From: Burkholderiaceae bacterium
Lineage (GTDB): Bacteria > Pseudomonadota > Gammaproteobacteria > Burkholderiales > Burkholderiaceae_F
Direction: 5' to 3'
NCBI GenBank assembly: GCA_022843955.1
Contig: JALHMQ010000004.1
Coordinates: 1-64,000 of the forward strand
Length of the DNA: 64,000 nt
The notes below the pieces were generated by a model, which saw nothing but the letters and a program-made list of their open reading frames with translations, was not told where the DNA came from and searched no databases. Shown one piece after another: positions 27,074-34,232 of the stretch (positions are counted from its first letter, which is position 1; every line of letters begins with the position of its first letter). A program made the translations under genes and the position numbers.

Positions 27074-28315
27074 ATGATGCGCACCGGTCGGCCGGTGGTG
27101 GTGACCGGCATCGGCGTGATCTCGCCTCTGGGCCATGACCCGGCCACCTTGTTCCAGCGGCTTTGCAGCGGCAGCAGTGGCGTTCGTCTGCTCGATCCGC
27201 CTCTCGCACAGCAGCTGACCGCACCCATTGCGGGCCGGGTGGACTTCGACGGCGCCGCTTACTTCGAGCCGCCGCGCCTGCGCATGCTGGATCGCGCCAC
27301 CCAGTTCGCACTGGTGGCCGCGAGGTCGGCGCTGCGCGCCGCCAATCTCGATCTCGCGCAGATCGACCGCCCGCGCTGCGGCGTGTTCGTCGGCACCGGC
27401 ATGGCCGGCACCGAAAGCAGCGACGCCGGCTACCGCAGCCTGTATGGCGCCGGCAACCAGCGCGTGCAGCCGTACACGGTGCTGCTGGCGATGAACCACG
27501 CGGCGGCCGCCTGGATCGGCATCGAGCACGCGCTTGCGGGACCGAGCCTAACGATCTCGACCGCCTGCTCGTCGTCGGCGGTGGCGATCGGCGAAGCCTG
27601 CCTGCGCATTGCGCACGGCCAGGCCGACGTGATGATCGCCGGCGGCACCGAGGCACCGCTGTCGCTCGGCAGCCTGAAGGCCTGGGAAGCACTGCGTACC
27701 CTGGCCACGGTGGACGCCAAAGATCCGTCGTCGTCGTGCCGCCCATTCTCGCGCGATCGCACCGGCATGGTGTTGGCCGAAGGTGCGGCGTTCGTCGTGC
27801 TGGAGTCGCTCGACCATGCGCAGGCGCGCGGCGCTGCGCTGCTGGCGCACGTTGCCGGCTACGGCCTCACCAATGATCCGGCCCACATCACGCGGCCCAG
27901 CGTCGACGGCCAGGCCGCTGCAATGCGCGCCGCCCTCGCCCACGCTGACATGGCACCGCAGGAGATCGGCTACGTCAATGCGCACGGCACAGGCACCGCC
28001 GCCAACGACATCGTCGAGTCCGCGGCGATCCGGCGCGTGTTCGGCACGCATGCAGACCGGCTCGCCGTCAGTTCCACCAAGGCCATGCATGGCCATCTGC
28101 TCGGCGCAGCCGGCGCGCTGGAGTTCGCGATCGCGCTGCTCGCGCTGCAGGCGCGCGCAGCGCCGCCCACACGGCACCTGCGCACGCAGGATGCGGCCTG
28201 TGATCTGGACTACGTGACCGAGGGCGCGCGACCGCTGCCGGATCTGGCGGCCGTGATGTCGAACTCGTTCGCCTTCGGCGGCACCAACGCCGTCCTCATC
28301 GCGCGCGCCGTGTAG
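27074..28315 (+). CDS. Beta-ketoacyl-ACP synthase, FabF-like
   Basis: 413 residues; two ATGs stand in tandem at 27074 and 27077. The catalytic Cys165 lies in STACSSSAVAIG. Two histidines lie in NAHGTGTAAND (His304) and GHLLGAAG (His341), with Lys336 in STKAMHGH, so the condensing site is complete. It ends with MSNSFAFGGTNAVLI. It is a decarboxylating ketosynthase of the FabF/KAS II type, probably acting with the adjacent carrier protein to make or extend an acyl chain. Its 3' end overlaps the convergent LysR gene by 20 bases. Confidence 0.92.
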   Translation: MMRTGRPVVVTGIGVISPLGHDPATLFQRLCSGSSGVRLLDPPLAQQLTAPIAGRVDFDGAAYFEPPRLRMLDRATQFALVAARSALRAANLDLAQIDRPRCGVFVGTGMAGTESSDAGYRSLYGAGNQRVQPYTVLLAMNHAAAAWIGIEHALAGPSLTISTACSSSAVAIGEACLRIAHGQADVMIAGGTEAPLSLGSLKAWEALRTLATVDAKDPSSSCRPFSRDRTGMVLAEGAAFVVLESLDHAQARGAALLAHVAGYGLTNDPAHITRPSVDGQAAAMRAALAHADMAPQEIGYVNAHGTGTAANDIVESAAIRRVFGTHADRLAVSSTKAMHGHLLGAAGALEFAIALLALQARAAPPTRHLRTQDAACDLDYVTEGARPLPDLAAVMSNSFAFGGTNAVLIARAV

Positions 28316-29336
28316 CGGCACGGCGTGGCGACGGCGCGGCGTTGGCACGGGCAGCCTTGGCGCGCGGCGTGGCCGATGGTGCCGGTGCCGCACGCGCTCG
28401 GCGTGCCGGCTTCTTGCGGGCCGCGCGCCATGGCGCACCGGCGAAGTGCTCGATCATGAAGTCGAGCATCGCGGTTACCTTGGGCAGGCGGTGCTTGCCC
28501 GGCGGCATCACCGCCTGCAGCGGCACGGGTTCGTCGTGGTTGTACTCGGTGAGTATGGGCACCAGCGCGCCGGACTGCAGCGCCTCGCCTACGGTGAGAT
28601 CGCTCAGGCGCACGATGCCCATGCCGAGCATGGCCATCTGCCGCATGCTCTCCGCATTGTTGGCGCTGAAGCGACCAAAGACCTCGAGCGTGCGAAAGCC
28701 ACCCGGGGCACCGGGATCGTTGAAAGACCAGTGCGCCAGCGCCGGCTGATTGAACAGGCGCAGGCAGTTGTGCTGCAGCAGATCCTCGGGCCGACGTGGC
28801 GTGCCATAGCGCAGCAGGTAGCTCGGTGCCGCGCAGATCACGCGCTCGATGTCGCAGATGCGCCGCGCCACCATCGACGAATCGGGCAGGCGACCGATGC
28901 GCAGCGACAGGTCGATGCCCTCTTCGAGCAGGTCGGCCGGCCGGTCACTCACCGACAGCAGCACCTCGATCTCCGGATAGCGCGCCGCGAACTCCGGCAG
29001 CTTGGGCGTGAGCTGGTGCAGCGCGAAGGCCACGCTCGCCTGCACCCGCAGCAGGCCGCGTGGCGCGCTGCGGGTGCGCGTGAGTTCGCCCTCGGCCTCC
29101 TCGATGTCGGCCAGGATGCGCTGCGCGCGCGCGAAGAACGCCTGGCCCTCCGGCGTCAGGTCCAGGCTGCGCGTGGTGCGGTTGAGCAGGCGCACGCCCA
29201 GGCGATCTTCCAGGCGCGTGACGATCTTGGAGACCGCCGACGGCGTCAGAGACAGCGTGCGCGCCGCGGCGGAGAAGCCGCCCGCCTCGACCGCACGCGC
29301 AAAGACCGCGAGGTCAGCCGGCGTGCTGATCGACAT
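28296..29336 (-). CDS. LysR-type transcriptional regulator with basic C-terminal tail
   Basis: 346 residues. An N-terminal winged helix-turn-helix (FARAVEAGGFSAAARTLSL, then TPSAVSKIVTRLEDRLG) precedes a periplasmic-binding-like effector domain up to about residue 305. The last 39 residues (308-346) are almost entirely Ala, Arg, Pro, Lys and Ser, like a histone H1 or AlgP tail, which is unusual for LysR proteins (normally about 300 residues). The gene is convergent with the ketosynthase (20-base overlap) and divergent from the small gene at 29479. The dyad at 29397-29418 upstream may be its operator. Confidence 0.92.
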   Translation of the reverse strand: MSISTPADLAVFARAVEAGGFSAAARTLSLTPSAVSKIVTRLEDRLGVRLLNRTTRSLDLTPEGQAFFARAQRILADIEEAEGELTRTRSAPRGLLRVQASVAFALHQLTPKLPEFAARYPEIEVLLSVSDRPADLLEEGIDLSLRIGRLPDSSMVARRICDIERVICAAPSYLLRYGTPRRPEDLLQHNCLRLFNQPALAHWSFNDPGAPGGFRTLEVFGRFSANNAESMRQMAMLGMGIVRLSDLTVGEALQSGALVPILTEYNHDEPVPLQAVMPPGKHRLPKVTAMLDFMIEHFAGAPWRAARKKPARRARAAPAPSATPRAKAARANAAPSPRRAATRRAR

Positions 29337-29396
29337 GCCGTTCGCCAGCGGATTTGTTGTGCCGAAATTTCATAAATCTTGTTCCGTCGACATGGA

Positions 29397-29418
29397 TTGT
29401 ATGGTCCTGCGGATACAA
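29397..29418. promoter_or_regulatory. Dyad TTGTAT-N10-ATACAA, candidate LysR-type operator
   Basis: A perfect 6-bp inverted repeat with a 10-base spacer lies in the AT-rich divergent region between the LysR gene (start 29336) and the small gene at 29479. Size and position fit a LysR-type autoregulatory site that could also control the divergent gene. No experiment-like evidence is available; the assignment rests on symmetry and position. Confidence 0.45.
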
Positions 29419-29478
29419 ATACATTGCGTCATCCGAACAAGAAACGCAACGTGGCCACAAGCCAGCGAAAGGTGAACG

Positions 29479-29679
29479 ATGTTTCCGACCCATGGCTCCC
29501 CGAACTACGCCGCGATCGAACGTCAGGCGCATGAACTGCGCCGCCAGGCCCTCGCCGAAATCGGCCGCGACCTGCGGGCGGGCCTGATCGACAAGCTGAG
29601 CGCGCTTCAGACAATCATCGCCAGCGTGCGCCAAGGAATGCAGCGCAGTCGCGGCCAAGCCTTCTTCGAAGCGCAGTAA
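29479..29679 (+). CDS. Small hypothetical protein, 66 residues
   Basis: I do not recognise a family. The protein is amphipathic and helical in character (AIERQAHELRRQALAEIGRDL), without a signal or membrane segment. Support for a real gene comes from AAAGGTGAACG directly before the ATG, from an upstream AT-rich region with a dyad, and from a strong intrinsic terminator at 29774-29801. It is divergent from the LysR gene and may be its target. Confidence 0.65.
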   Translation: MFPTHGSPNYAAIERQAHELRRQALAEIGRDLRAGLIDKLSALQTIIASVRQGMQRSRGQAFFEAQ

Positions 29680-29773
29680 GTCGACAGGCGGCGAGCGTCG
29701 CGCCGCGAGCGTCACCTCGACATCGCGCAGCGATGCGCGCATCTGTCTCGAACAAACGTGCGACAGAACGATG

Positions 29774-29801
29774 AGGCCACCGATCAACCGGTGGCCTTTT
29801 T
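29774..29801 (+). terminator. Rho-independent terminator
   Basis: The stem GGCCACCG / CGGTGGCC (29775-29782 and 29789-29796), closed by a 6-base loop and extended by one A-T pair, is followed by TTTTT. It ends the transcript of the 66-residue gene at 29479. Confidence 0.85.
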
Positions 29802-29916
29802 CATTGCGGGCTCACGCATGCTTGGGTTTCTGCAGATTTCACTGGCGCACGCGCCGATCTTCACCTAGCGTTCGATGCACAACATTCGTGGCGACCATGA
29901 GGACGGAGGGATCGCG

Positions 29917-30282
29917 ATGGGACGTTCAATGACTGCAGCCGAGGAGTTGTCGGCCCTGCCCGCGCTCGATCCCATGTCGCAAGCAGAACTGCTCACGCGC
30001 CTGGCGCAGCAGGCGCGCCTGCTGCGTATGGCACTGAGCGGCGACCGCGGCGATGCAACCACCGTCGCCTGCAGCTTCGAACGCGCCTTGTTCGTGGCGA
30101 TGGATGCAGAAGCTCAGCACGAATCCGAACTGGCGCGCCTGCAACTCGCTTCGGTGCTGGCCGATGCGCGCAATGCCGGCCTGACGGTTTCCGCGTCGGT
30201 TGAGGAACTCGAACTCGACGGCGTGCTCGGCGCGCAGCGTCTGGCGGTGCTCACCGCCGTGCTGGGCGGCGCCTCGGCCTGA
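29917..30282 (+). CDS. Hypothetical protein, 121 residues
   Basis: No family recognised. ATG 29917 is chosen because GGAGGG lies about 8 bases before it; an in-frame ATG at 29875 has no such site. The protein is soluble and mostly helical, with Leu/Ala-rich helices such as MSQAELLTRLAQQARLLRMAL and a C-terminal segment ELDGVLGAQRLAVLTAVLGG. No signal peptide or cysteines of note. It sits between the terminator at 29801 and the convergent DsrE-like gene. Confidence 0.6.
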   Translation: MGRSMTAAEELSALPALDPMSQAELLTRLAQQARLLRMALSGDRGDATTVACSFERALFVAMDAEAQHESELARLQLASVLADARNAGLTVSASVEELELDGVLGAQRLAVLTAVLGGASA

Positions 30283-30370
30283 TCGACCCCGCGACCGCAG
30301 CGTGCGCTGCACGCCCGTCGCGCGCCCTTCGCTGAGCTGTTCAACGCGCAGGCAACAATCCGCCGACGAT

Positions 30371-30757
30371 TCAGAACACCAGCGTACGGCAGTCGTCGTT
30401 CACTGCTGCACCGATCACGCTCGCCGCACCGGCCATGCGCACGCCGTCGACCAGGCGTTCGTCCGCGCGCCGATGCTCGGCCAGTGCCATGGTGCAGGCG
30501 TGCATCGATATGCCAGCGGCGCGCGCCTCGCGCAAATACTGCCCCACCGTGTGGGTGGCCGCCGAATCGGTATGAGCAGCCTCAGCCACGCCTTCCACCA
30601 GCCAGCGCACCGAACTCGACGTGAAGTGCATCTCCACCTCGAGATCGAGCGCGCGCGCGGTCAGCGCATAGACGAACGGCGCGGCGGCCAGCACCGCACC
30701 GCCAGCGCGGTCCGGTCCGCAGGACCACAGCACGATCACGATGCGTTGCGCGGCCAT
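30371..30757 (-). CDS. DsrE/DsrF-like protein
   Basis: 128 residues with the DsrE-like alpha/beta pattern: N-terminal strand RIVIVLWSCGPDRAGG, then FVYALTARALDLEVEMHFTSS, and the downstream segment GISMHACTMAL. The Cys in HACTMAL lies where DsrE proteins often carry a sulfur-binding cysteine. Proteins of this family bind or transfer persulfide sulfur. It starts 15 bases after the GcvH-like gene on the same strand, so the two probably form one transcript. Specific substrate and partner are unknown. Confidence 0.72.
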   Translation of the reverse strand: MAAQRIVIVLWSCGPDRAGGAVLAAAPFVYALTARALDLEVEMHFTSSSVRWLVEGVAEAAHTDSAATHTVGQYLREARAAGISMHACTMALAEHRRADERLVDGVRMAGAASVIGAAVNDDCRTLVF

Positions 30758-30772
30758 TGCAGACGCGGACGA

Positions 30773-31303
30773 CTAGTAGCCGTGATTCGGATCGATGGTC
30801 AGGTCGGTGGCGAACTCGTCGTCGACCGGCTTGGCCTGCTTTTGAGCCAGCCGCGGCGCCAGCCACGTTGCGTAGCTGCCGACGTCCTGCAGCAGTGCGC
30901 GCTCTTCGGCCAGCGCAGTCGGTCGCAGACGGACCAGCCAGCCGGCGCCATACGGATCGCGCGCCACCAGCGAGACGTCGTCGACCACCGCCTGGTTCGC
31001 CTCGATGATCTCGCCCGACAACGGCGCATGGACCGCGACCGCGGTCTTGGCTGTCTCCATCACGCCGAGCGAGCGGTCGTGCGCGACCACCGTGCCCGCC
31101 GGTCGCGGCGAAAAAATCATGAACTGCCCGTGCGCGGCCACCAGATGGGTGGCACCGATCAGCACGGTCCCATCGCCCATTTCGCGCACCCACATGTCCT
31201 GCTCGGCGGCATACAGCACATCCGCAGCGAGTTGCGCCAGCAGGTCATCTGATGCGGTAGCAGCAGGCGATGCGATGGGTTCTTGCGGTACGTCCGGTGT
31301 CAT
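30773..31303 (-). CDS. GcvH-like lipoyl-domain protein
   Basis: 176 residues from ATG 31303 (the open frame runs further upstream, but antisense to mobA and without conservation). The lipoyl domain is clear: GVMETAKTAVAVHAPLSGEI, with Lys86 in the position of the lipoylated lysine, then DPYGAGWLVRLRP as in glycine cleavage H proteins. It is longer than housekeeping GcvH (about 130 residues), with an extra N-terminal stretch of about 35 residues and a C-terminal tail. No gcvT or gcvP is near; the partner is the DsrE-like gene. That pairing recalls the lipoate-binding proteins of sulfur-oxidation (sHdr) systems, but no hdr genes are visible here. Confidence 0.82.
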   Translation of the reverse strand: MTPDVPQEPIASPAATASDDLLAQLAADVLYAAEQDMWVREMGDGTVLIGATHLVAAHGQFMIFSPRPAGTVVAHDRSLGVMETAKTAVAVHAPLSGEIIEANQAVVDDVSLVARDPYGAGWLVRLRPTALAEERALLQDVGSYATWLAPRLAQKQAKPVDDEFATDLTIDPNHGY

Positions 31304-31474
31304 CGGCAGCAATCGAGGCAAAGTGCGGCAACGATTCAACCACAAACGCCGCGCCAAGTCGCTCGCCTTCGCAGTCCCTGCCAACGTTGCGGACAAGGGT
31401 GTCGCCCGCTTGGTGTGGCCGCAGGCGATGGCGAACTTGCCGCTAAGCTGCCCGCCCAGGGAGAAAACTGCCTC

Positions 31475-32050
31475 ATGACGACACCGATCTGCGGACTCGT
31501 GCTGGCCGGCGGCCAGGGCCGCCGCATGGGCGGCGTCGACAAGGGCCTGGCGCTGCTGCAGGGGCGCCCGCTGGTGGCGCATGTGGTCGAGCGGTTGCGG
31601 CCGCAGGTCGATCGCATGCTGATCAGTGCCAATCGGAACACCGCGCAGTACGCCGCCTTCGGCGAAGTCCTCACCGACCGCGTGGCGGACTTCGCCGGAC
31701 CGCTCGCCGGGCTCGACGCCGGGCTGCACGCCTGTCCGACCCCGCTGCTCGTCACCGTGCCCTGTGATGCCCCGTTCCTGCCGGTCGACCTGGTGGCGCG
31801 CCTGGCGGCAGCGCGCGCAGCGGCCGATGCCGACATCGCGATCGCCCGCACTGGAACCCAGGTGCATCCGGTGTTCGCCCTCGTGAGCACGCGGGTGCGC
31901 GCCCAGTTGGCCGCGTTTCTCGCACGCGGCGAACGCAAGGCGCAGGCGTGGACGGCAACGCTGCACGTGGTCGAGGTCGCGTTCGACGACGTGCCGCAGG
32001 CCTTCACCAATCTCAACACGCGCGCGGAGTTGGCGCAGCACGACGCATGA
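31475..32050 (+). CDS. mobA: Molybdenum cofactor guanylyltransferase MobA
   Basis: 191 residues from ATG 31475 (GGGAGAAAA upstream). The nucleotidyltransferase signature GLVLAGGQGRRMGGVDKGL is complete, followed by FAGPLAGLDAGL and VPCDAPFLP. MobA transfers GMP to molybdopterin to form the bis-MGD cofactor, which the two formate dehydrogenase alpha subunits in this window need. Its stop overlaps the moeA start (ATGA). It is divergent from the GcvH-like gene. Confidence 0.95.
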   Translation: MTTPICGLVLAGGQGRRMGGVDKGLALLQGRPLVAHVVERLRPQVDRMLISANRNTAQYAAFGEVLTDRVADFAGPLAGLDAGLHACPTPLLVTVPCDAPFLPVDLVARLAAARAAADADIAIARTGTQVHPVFALVSTRVRAQLAAFLARGERKAQAWTATLHVVEVAFDDVPQAFTNLNTRAELAQHDA

Positions 32051-33321
32051 CGCTGCCTTCAAGCGAACCCGCAGCACGCGCCCCTGCTGAAGCACGCGCG
32101 GACGGCGCGCTCAGCGTGGCCGACGCGCTGCATCTGATCCGGGCCGCCGTGGCGCCGGTCACCGACACCGACGCCCTGCCGCTCGCCGCGGCGCTCGACC
32201 GCGTGCTGGCCGAAGATGTCGCCTCGCCGATCGACGTGCCGCCACGGCCCTGCGCGGCGATGGACGGTTGGGCCTTCCGCCACGCCGATGTCGCCACTGA
32301 TCCCGCGCGCGCGCTGCGGCAGGTCGGCGCCGCCTTCGCCGGCCATCCGTTCGGTGGCACGCTGCACGCCGGCCAGTGCGTGCGCGTGATGACGGGCGCC
32401 GTGGTGCCTGCGGGTGCCGACTGCGTGGCGATGCAGGAGGTGGTGCGAGTCGACGACGCCGGCGTGCATGTGCCCGCCGATCTCGTGCCAGGGCAGAACG
32501 TGCGGCGCCGCGGCGAAGACCTGGCACGGGGCGAGGTCTGCGTGGCGGCTGGCACGCTGTTGCGACCGGCGCATCTGGGCCTGCTGGCCTCCATCGGTTG
32601 CGCCGACGTGCACGCGCATCGGCGCCTGCGCGTGGCGTTCTTCTCCACCGGAGACGAACTGGTCGAGCCCGGCGCGCCGCTGCCAGACGGCGCCGCCTAC
32701 GACGCCAATCGCTACAGCCTGCGCGGCCTGCTGCAACGCCTGGGCTGCGAACTGCACGATCTCGGCCTGGTGCGCGACGATCCAGCGTCGCTGCAGGCGG
32801 CAATGGCGACGGCCGCCGCGCAGGCCGATGTGGTACTCACCAGCGGCGGCGTGTCGGTGGGCGAGGCCGACTACACGCGTCGCGTTCTGGCCGAGCTGGG
32901 CGAGGTTGCGTTCTGGAAGATCGCAATGCGGCCGGGACGCCCGCTCGCCTTCGGCCGTGTCGGTGGCGCGCTGTTCTTCGGGCTGCCCGGCAATCCGGTC
33001 GCGGTAATGGTGGCGTTCCAGCAGTTCGTGCGTGAAGCGATCTTGCGTACCGCGGGCGTTCGCAACGAGGTCGAGCTGCCGCTGCTGCCGTTGCCGGCCG
33101 CCTGCACGATCCGCAAGAAACCCGGACGAACCGAGTACGTGCGCGGCGTGGTGGCGCGCGACGACAACGGCATGGTGCGCGTGCGCCCGACCGCCGGCCA
33201 GGGCGCGGCGATGCTGCGCTCGATGACACAGGCCAACTGCCTGATCGTGCTGGCGCACGCGCGCGGCGACGTGGCCGCCGGCGAGCCAGTCGACGTGCTG
33301 CTGTTCGAGGGCATGGTCTGA
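32047..33321 (+). CDS. moeA: Molybdopterin molybdenumtransferase MoeA
   Basis: 424 residues. Motifs in order: PRPCAAMDGWAFR, GAVVPAGADCVAMQE, FFSTGDELVEPG, YDANRYSLRGLLQ, TSGGVSVGEADY, AMRPGRPLAFG and GLPGNPVAVMVAFQQF. These are the conserved segments of MoeA, which inserts molybdate into adenylylated molybdopterin. It overlaps mobA upstream (ATGA) and the nitroreductase downstream (TGATG), forming a tight three-gene operon that serves the nearby molybdenum enzymes. Confidence 0.95.
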   Translation: MTLPSSEPAARAPAEARADGALSVADALHLIRAAVAPVTDTDALPLAAALDRVLAEDVASPIDVPPRPCAAMDGWAFRHADVATDPARALRQVGAAFAGHPFGGTLHAGQCVRVMTGAVVPAGADCVAMQEVVRVDDAGVHVPADLVPGQNVRRRGEDLARGEVCVAAGTLLRPAHLGLLASIGCADVHAHRRLRVAFFSTGDELVEPGAPLPDGAAYDANRYSLRGLLQRLGCELHDLGLVRDDPASLQAAMATAAAQADVVLTSGGVSVGEADYTRRVLAELGEVAFWKIAMRPGRPLAFGRVGGALFFGLPGNPVAVMVAFQQFVREAILRTAGVRNEVELPLLPLPAACTIRKKPGRTEYVRGVVARDDNGMVRVRPTAGQGAAMLRSMTQANCLIVLAHARGDVAAGEPVDVLLFEGMV

Positions 33322-33914
33322 TGGTGCCCGCAACGCCGGTCGATGAGACCTTCGCGCGGCTGGCAGCGCGTTACTCGATCGGGCCCAAGCACCTGATCGA
33401 ACCGGCCCCCGACGCCGACGCGCTGATGGCGGCAGCACGTCTGGCACTGCGCGCACCCGACCACAAGGGGCTGCGTCCTTATCGCTTTTTGTACATCGCG
33501 CCGGCGCAGCGGACTGCGCTGGCAGAGCTGTTCGCACAGGGCGCCCGCGAACGCGGCCGCAGCGATGAAGACGTGGCGCGCGCGCGTGAGCGCGCGGTCA
33601 ACGGCCCGACGCTGGTCGCCCTGCTTGGCCGCGTGCGCGACGACATCGAGGACGTTCCGGCACGCGAGCAGTGGTTGAGCATCGGCGCCGCGCTGATGAA
33701 TTTCCTCAACGGCCTGCACCTGCAGGGCTTCGGCGCCAAGGTGCTGTCGGGTGCCTCCGTGGAAGACGCGGTGGTGCAGCGCGCACTGTGCGGCAACGGC
33801 GAGACGCTGCTGTGCTGGATCGTCGCCGGCACGCCAGCGCGCCTGCCGCATGCGCGCTTCGCCGATGACCCGCTGGCAGTGTTGTCGACCTGGGCGCCGC
33901 ACGGGCCTCCTTAA
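33321..33914 (+). CDS. Nitroreductase family protein
   Basis: 197 residues. An FMN-dependent nitroreductase fold is indicated by ARLALRAPDHKGLRPYRFL (FMN-binding segment), WLSIGAALMNFLNGLHLQGFGAKVLSG and the C-terminal LLCWIVAGTP. It resembles the compact YdjA-type members. The start overlaps the moeA stop (TGATG), so it belongs to the molybdenum cofactor operon, though no direct role of nitroreductases in that pathway is known to me. The substrate is unknown. Confidence 0.85.
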   Translation: MVPATPVDETFARLAARYSIGPKHLIEPAPDADALMAAARLALRAPDHKGLRPYRFLYIAPAQRTALAELFAQGARERGRSDEDVARARERAVNGPTLVALLGRVRDDIEDVPAREQWLSIGAALMNFLNGLHLQGFGAKVLSGASVEDAVVQRALCGNGETLLCWIVAGTPARLPHARFADDPLAVLSTWAPHGPP

Positions 33915-34055
33915 GTCGCTGCCCGCCAGCGTGGGCCACGCACGCCAGGCCTGACGCAGGTGCGCAGTGCGACTGATCGCGCCCGCTGCCACGCCTTTCG
34001 CGACACATGGGCGCGCGGCCAGGACCGACCGCGCGCAACTAAACTGCAGGAAGAC

Positions 34056-34151
34056 TGGCGGAAGAGTATGGGAGTCGAACCCACCAGGGACTGCTGGCAG
34101 CCCCTACCAGATTTGAAGTCTGGCCGATGCACCGGCACGCGACACTCTTCC
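34056..34151 (-). tRNA. selC: Selenocysteine tRNA (tRNA-Sec, anticodon TCA)
   Basis: On the minus strand a 96-base tRNA runs from 34151 (5' GGAAGAGTG) to an encoded CCA at 34058-34056. The acceptor stem GGAAGAG pairs with CTCTTCC. The anticodon arm reads CCAGACTTCAAATCTGG with anticodon TCA. A long variable arm follows (GGGGCTGCCAGCAGTCCC), and the T arm holds GGGTTCGACTCCC. The G discriminator and long extra arm are hallmarks of tRNA-Sec. It lies 81 bases downstream of selB on the same strand and completes the local Sec-insertion machinery. Confidence 0.96.
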
Positions 34152-34232
34152 TTCTTGCACCACTGAAACTGCTTGTCACCTGCGGGCTCGACTCTAGTCG
34201 GATCCGGGCGGGCGCGCGCAACGCCTGCCGGA

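Noticed and set aside
30773-32095. 440-codon minus-strand frame as one long GcvH-like protein
   Set aside because: The part upstream of 31303 is antisense to mobA and unconserved; a proper start lies at ATG 31303, just before the lipoyl protein.
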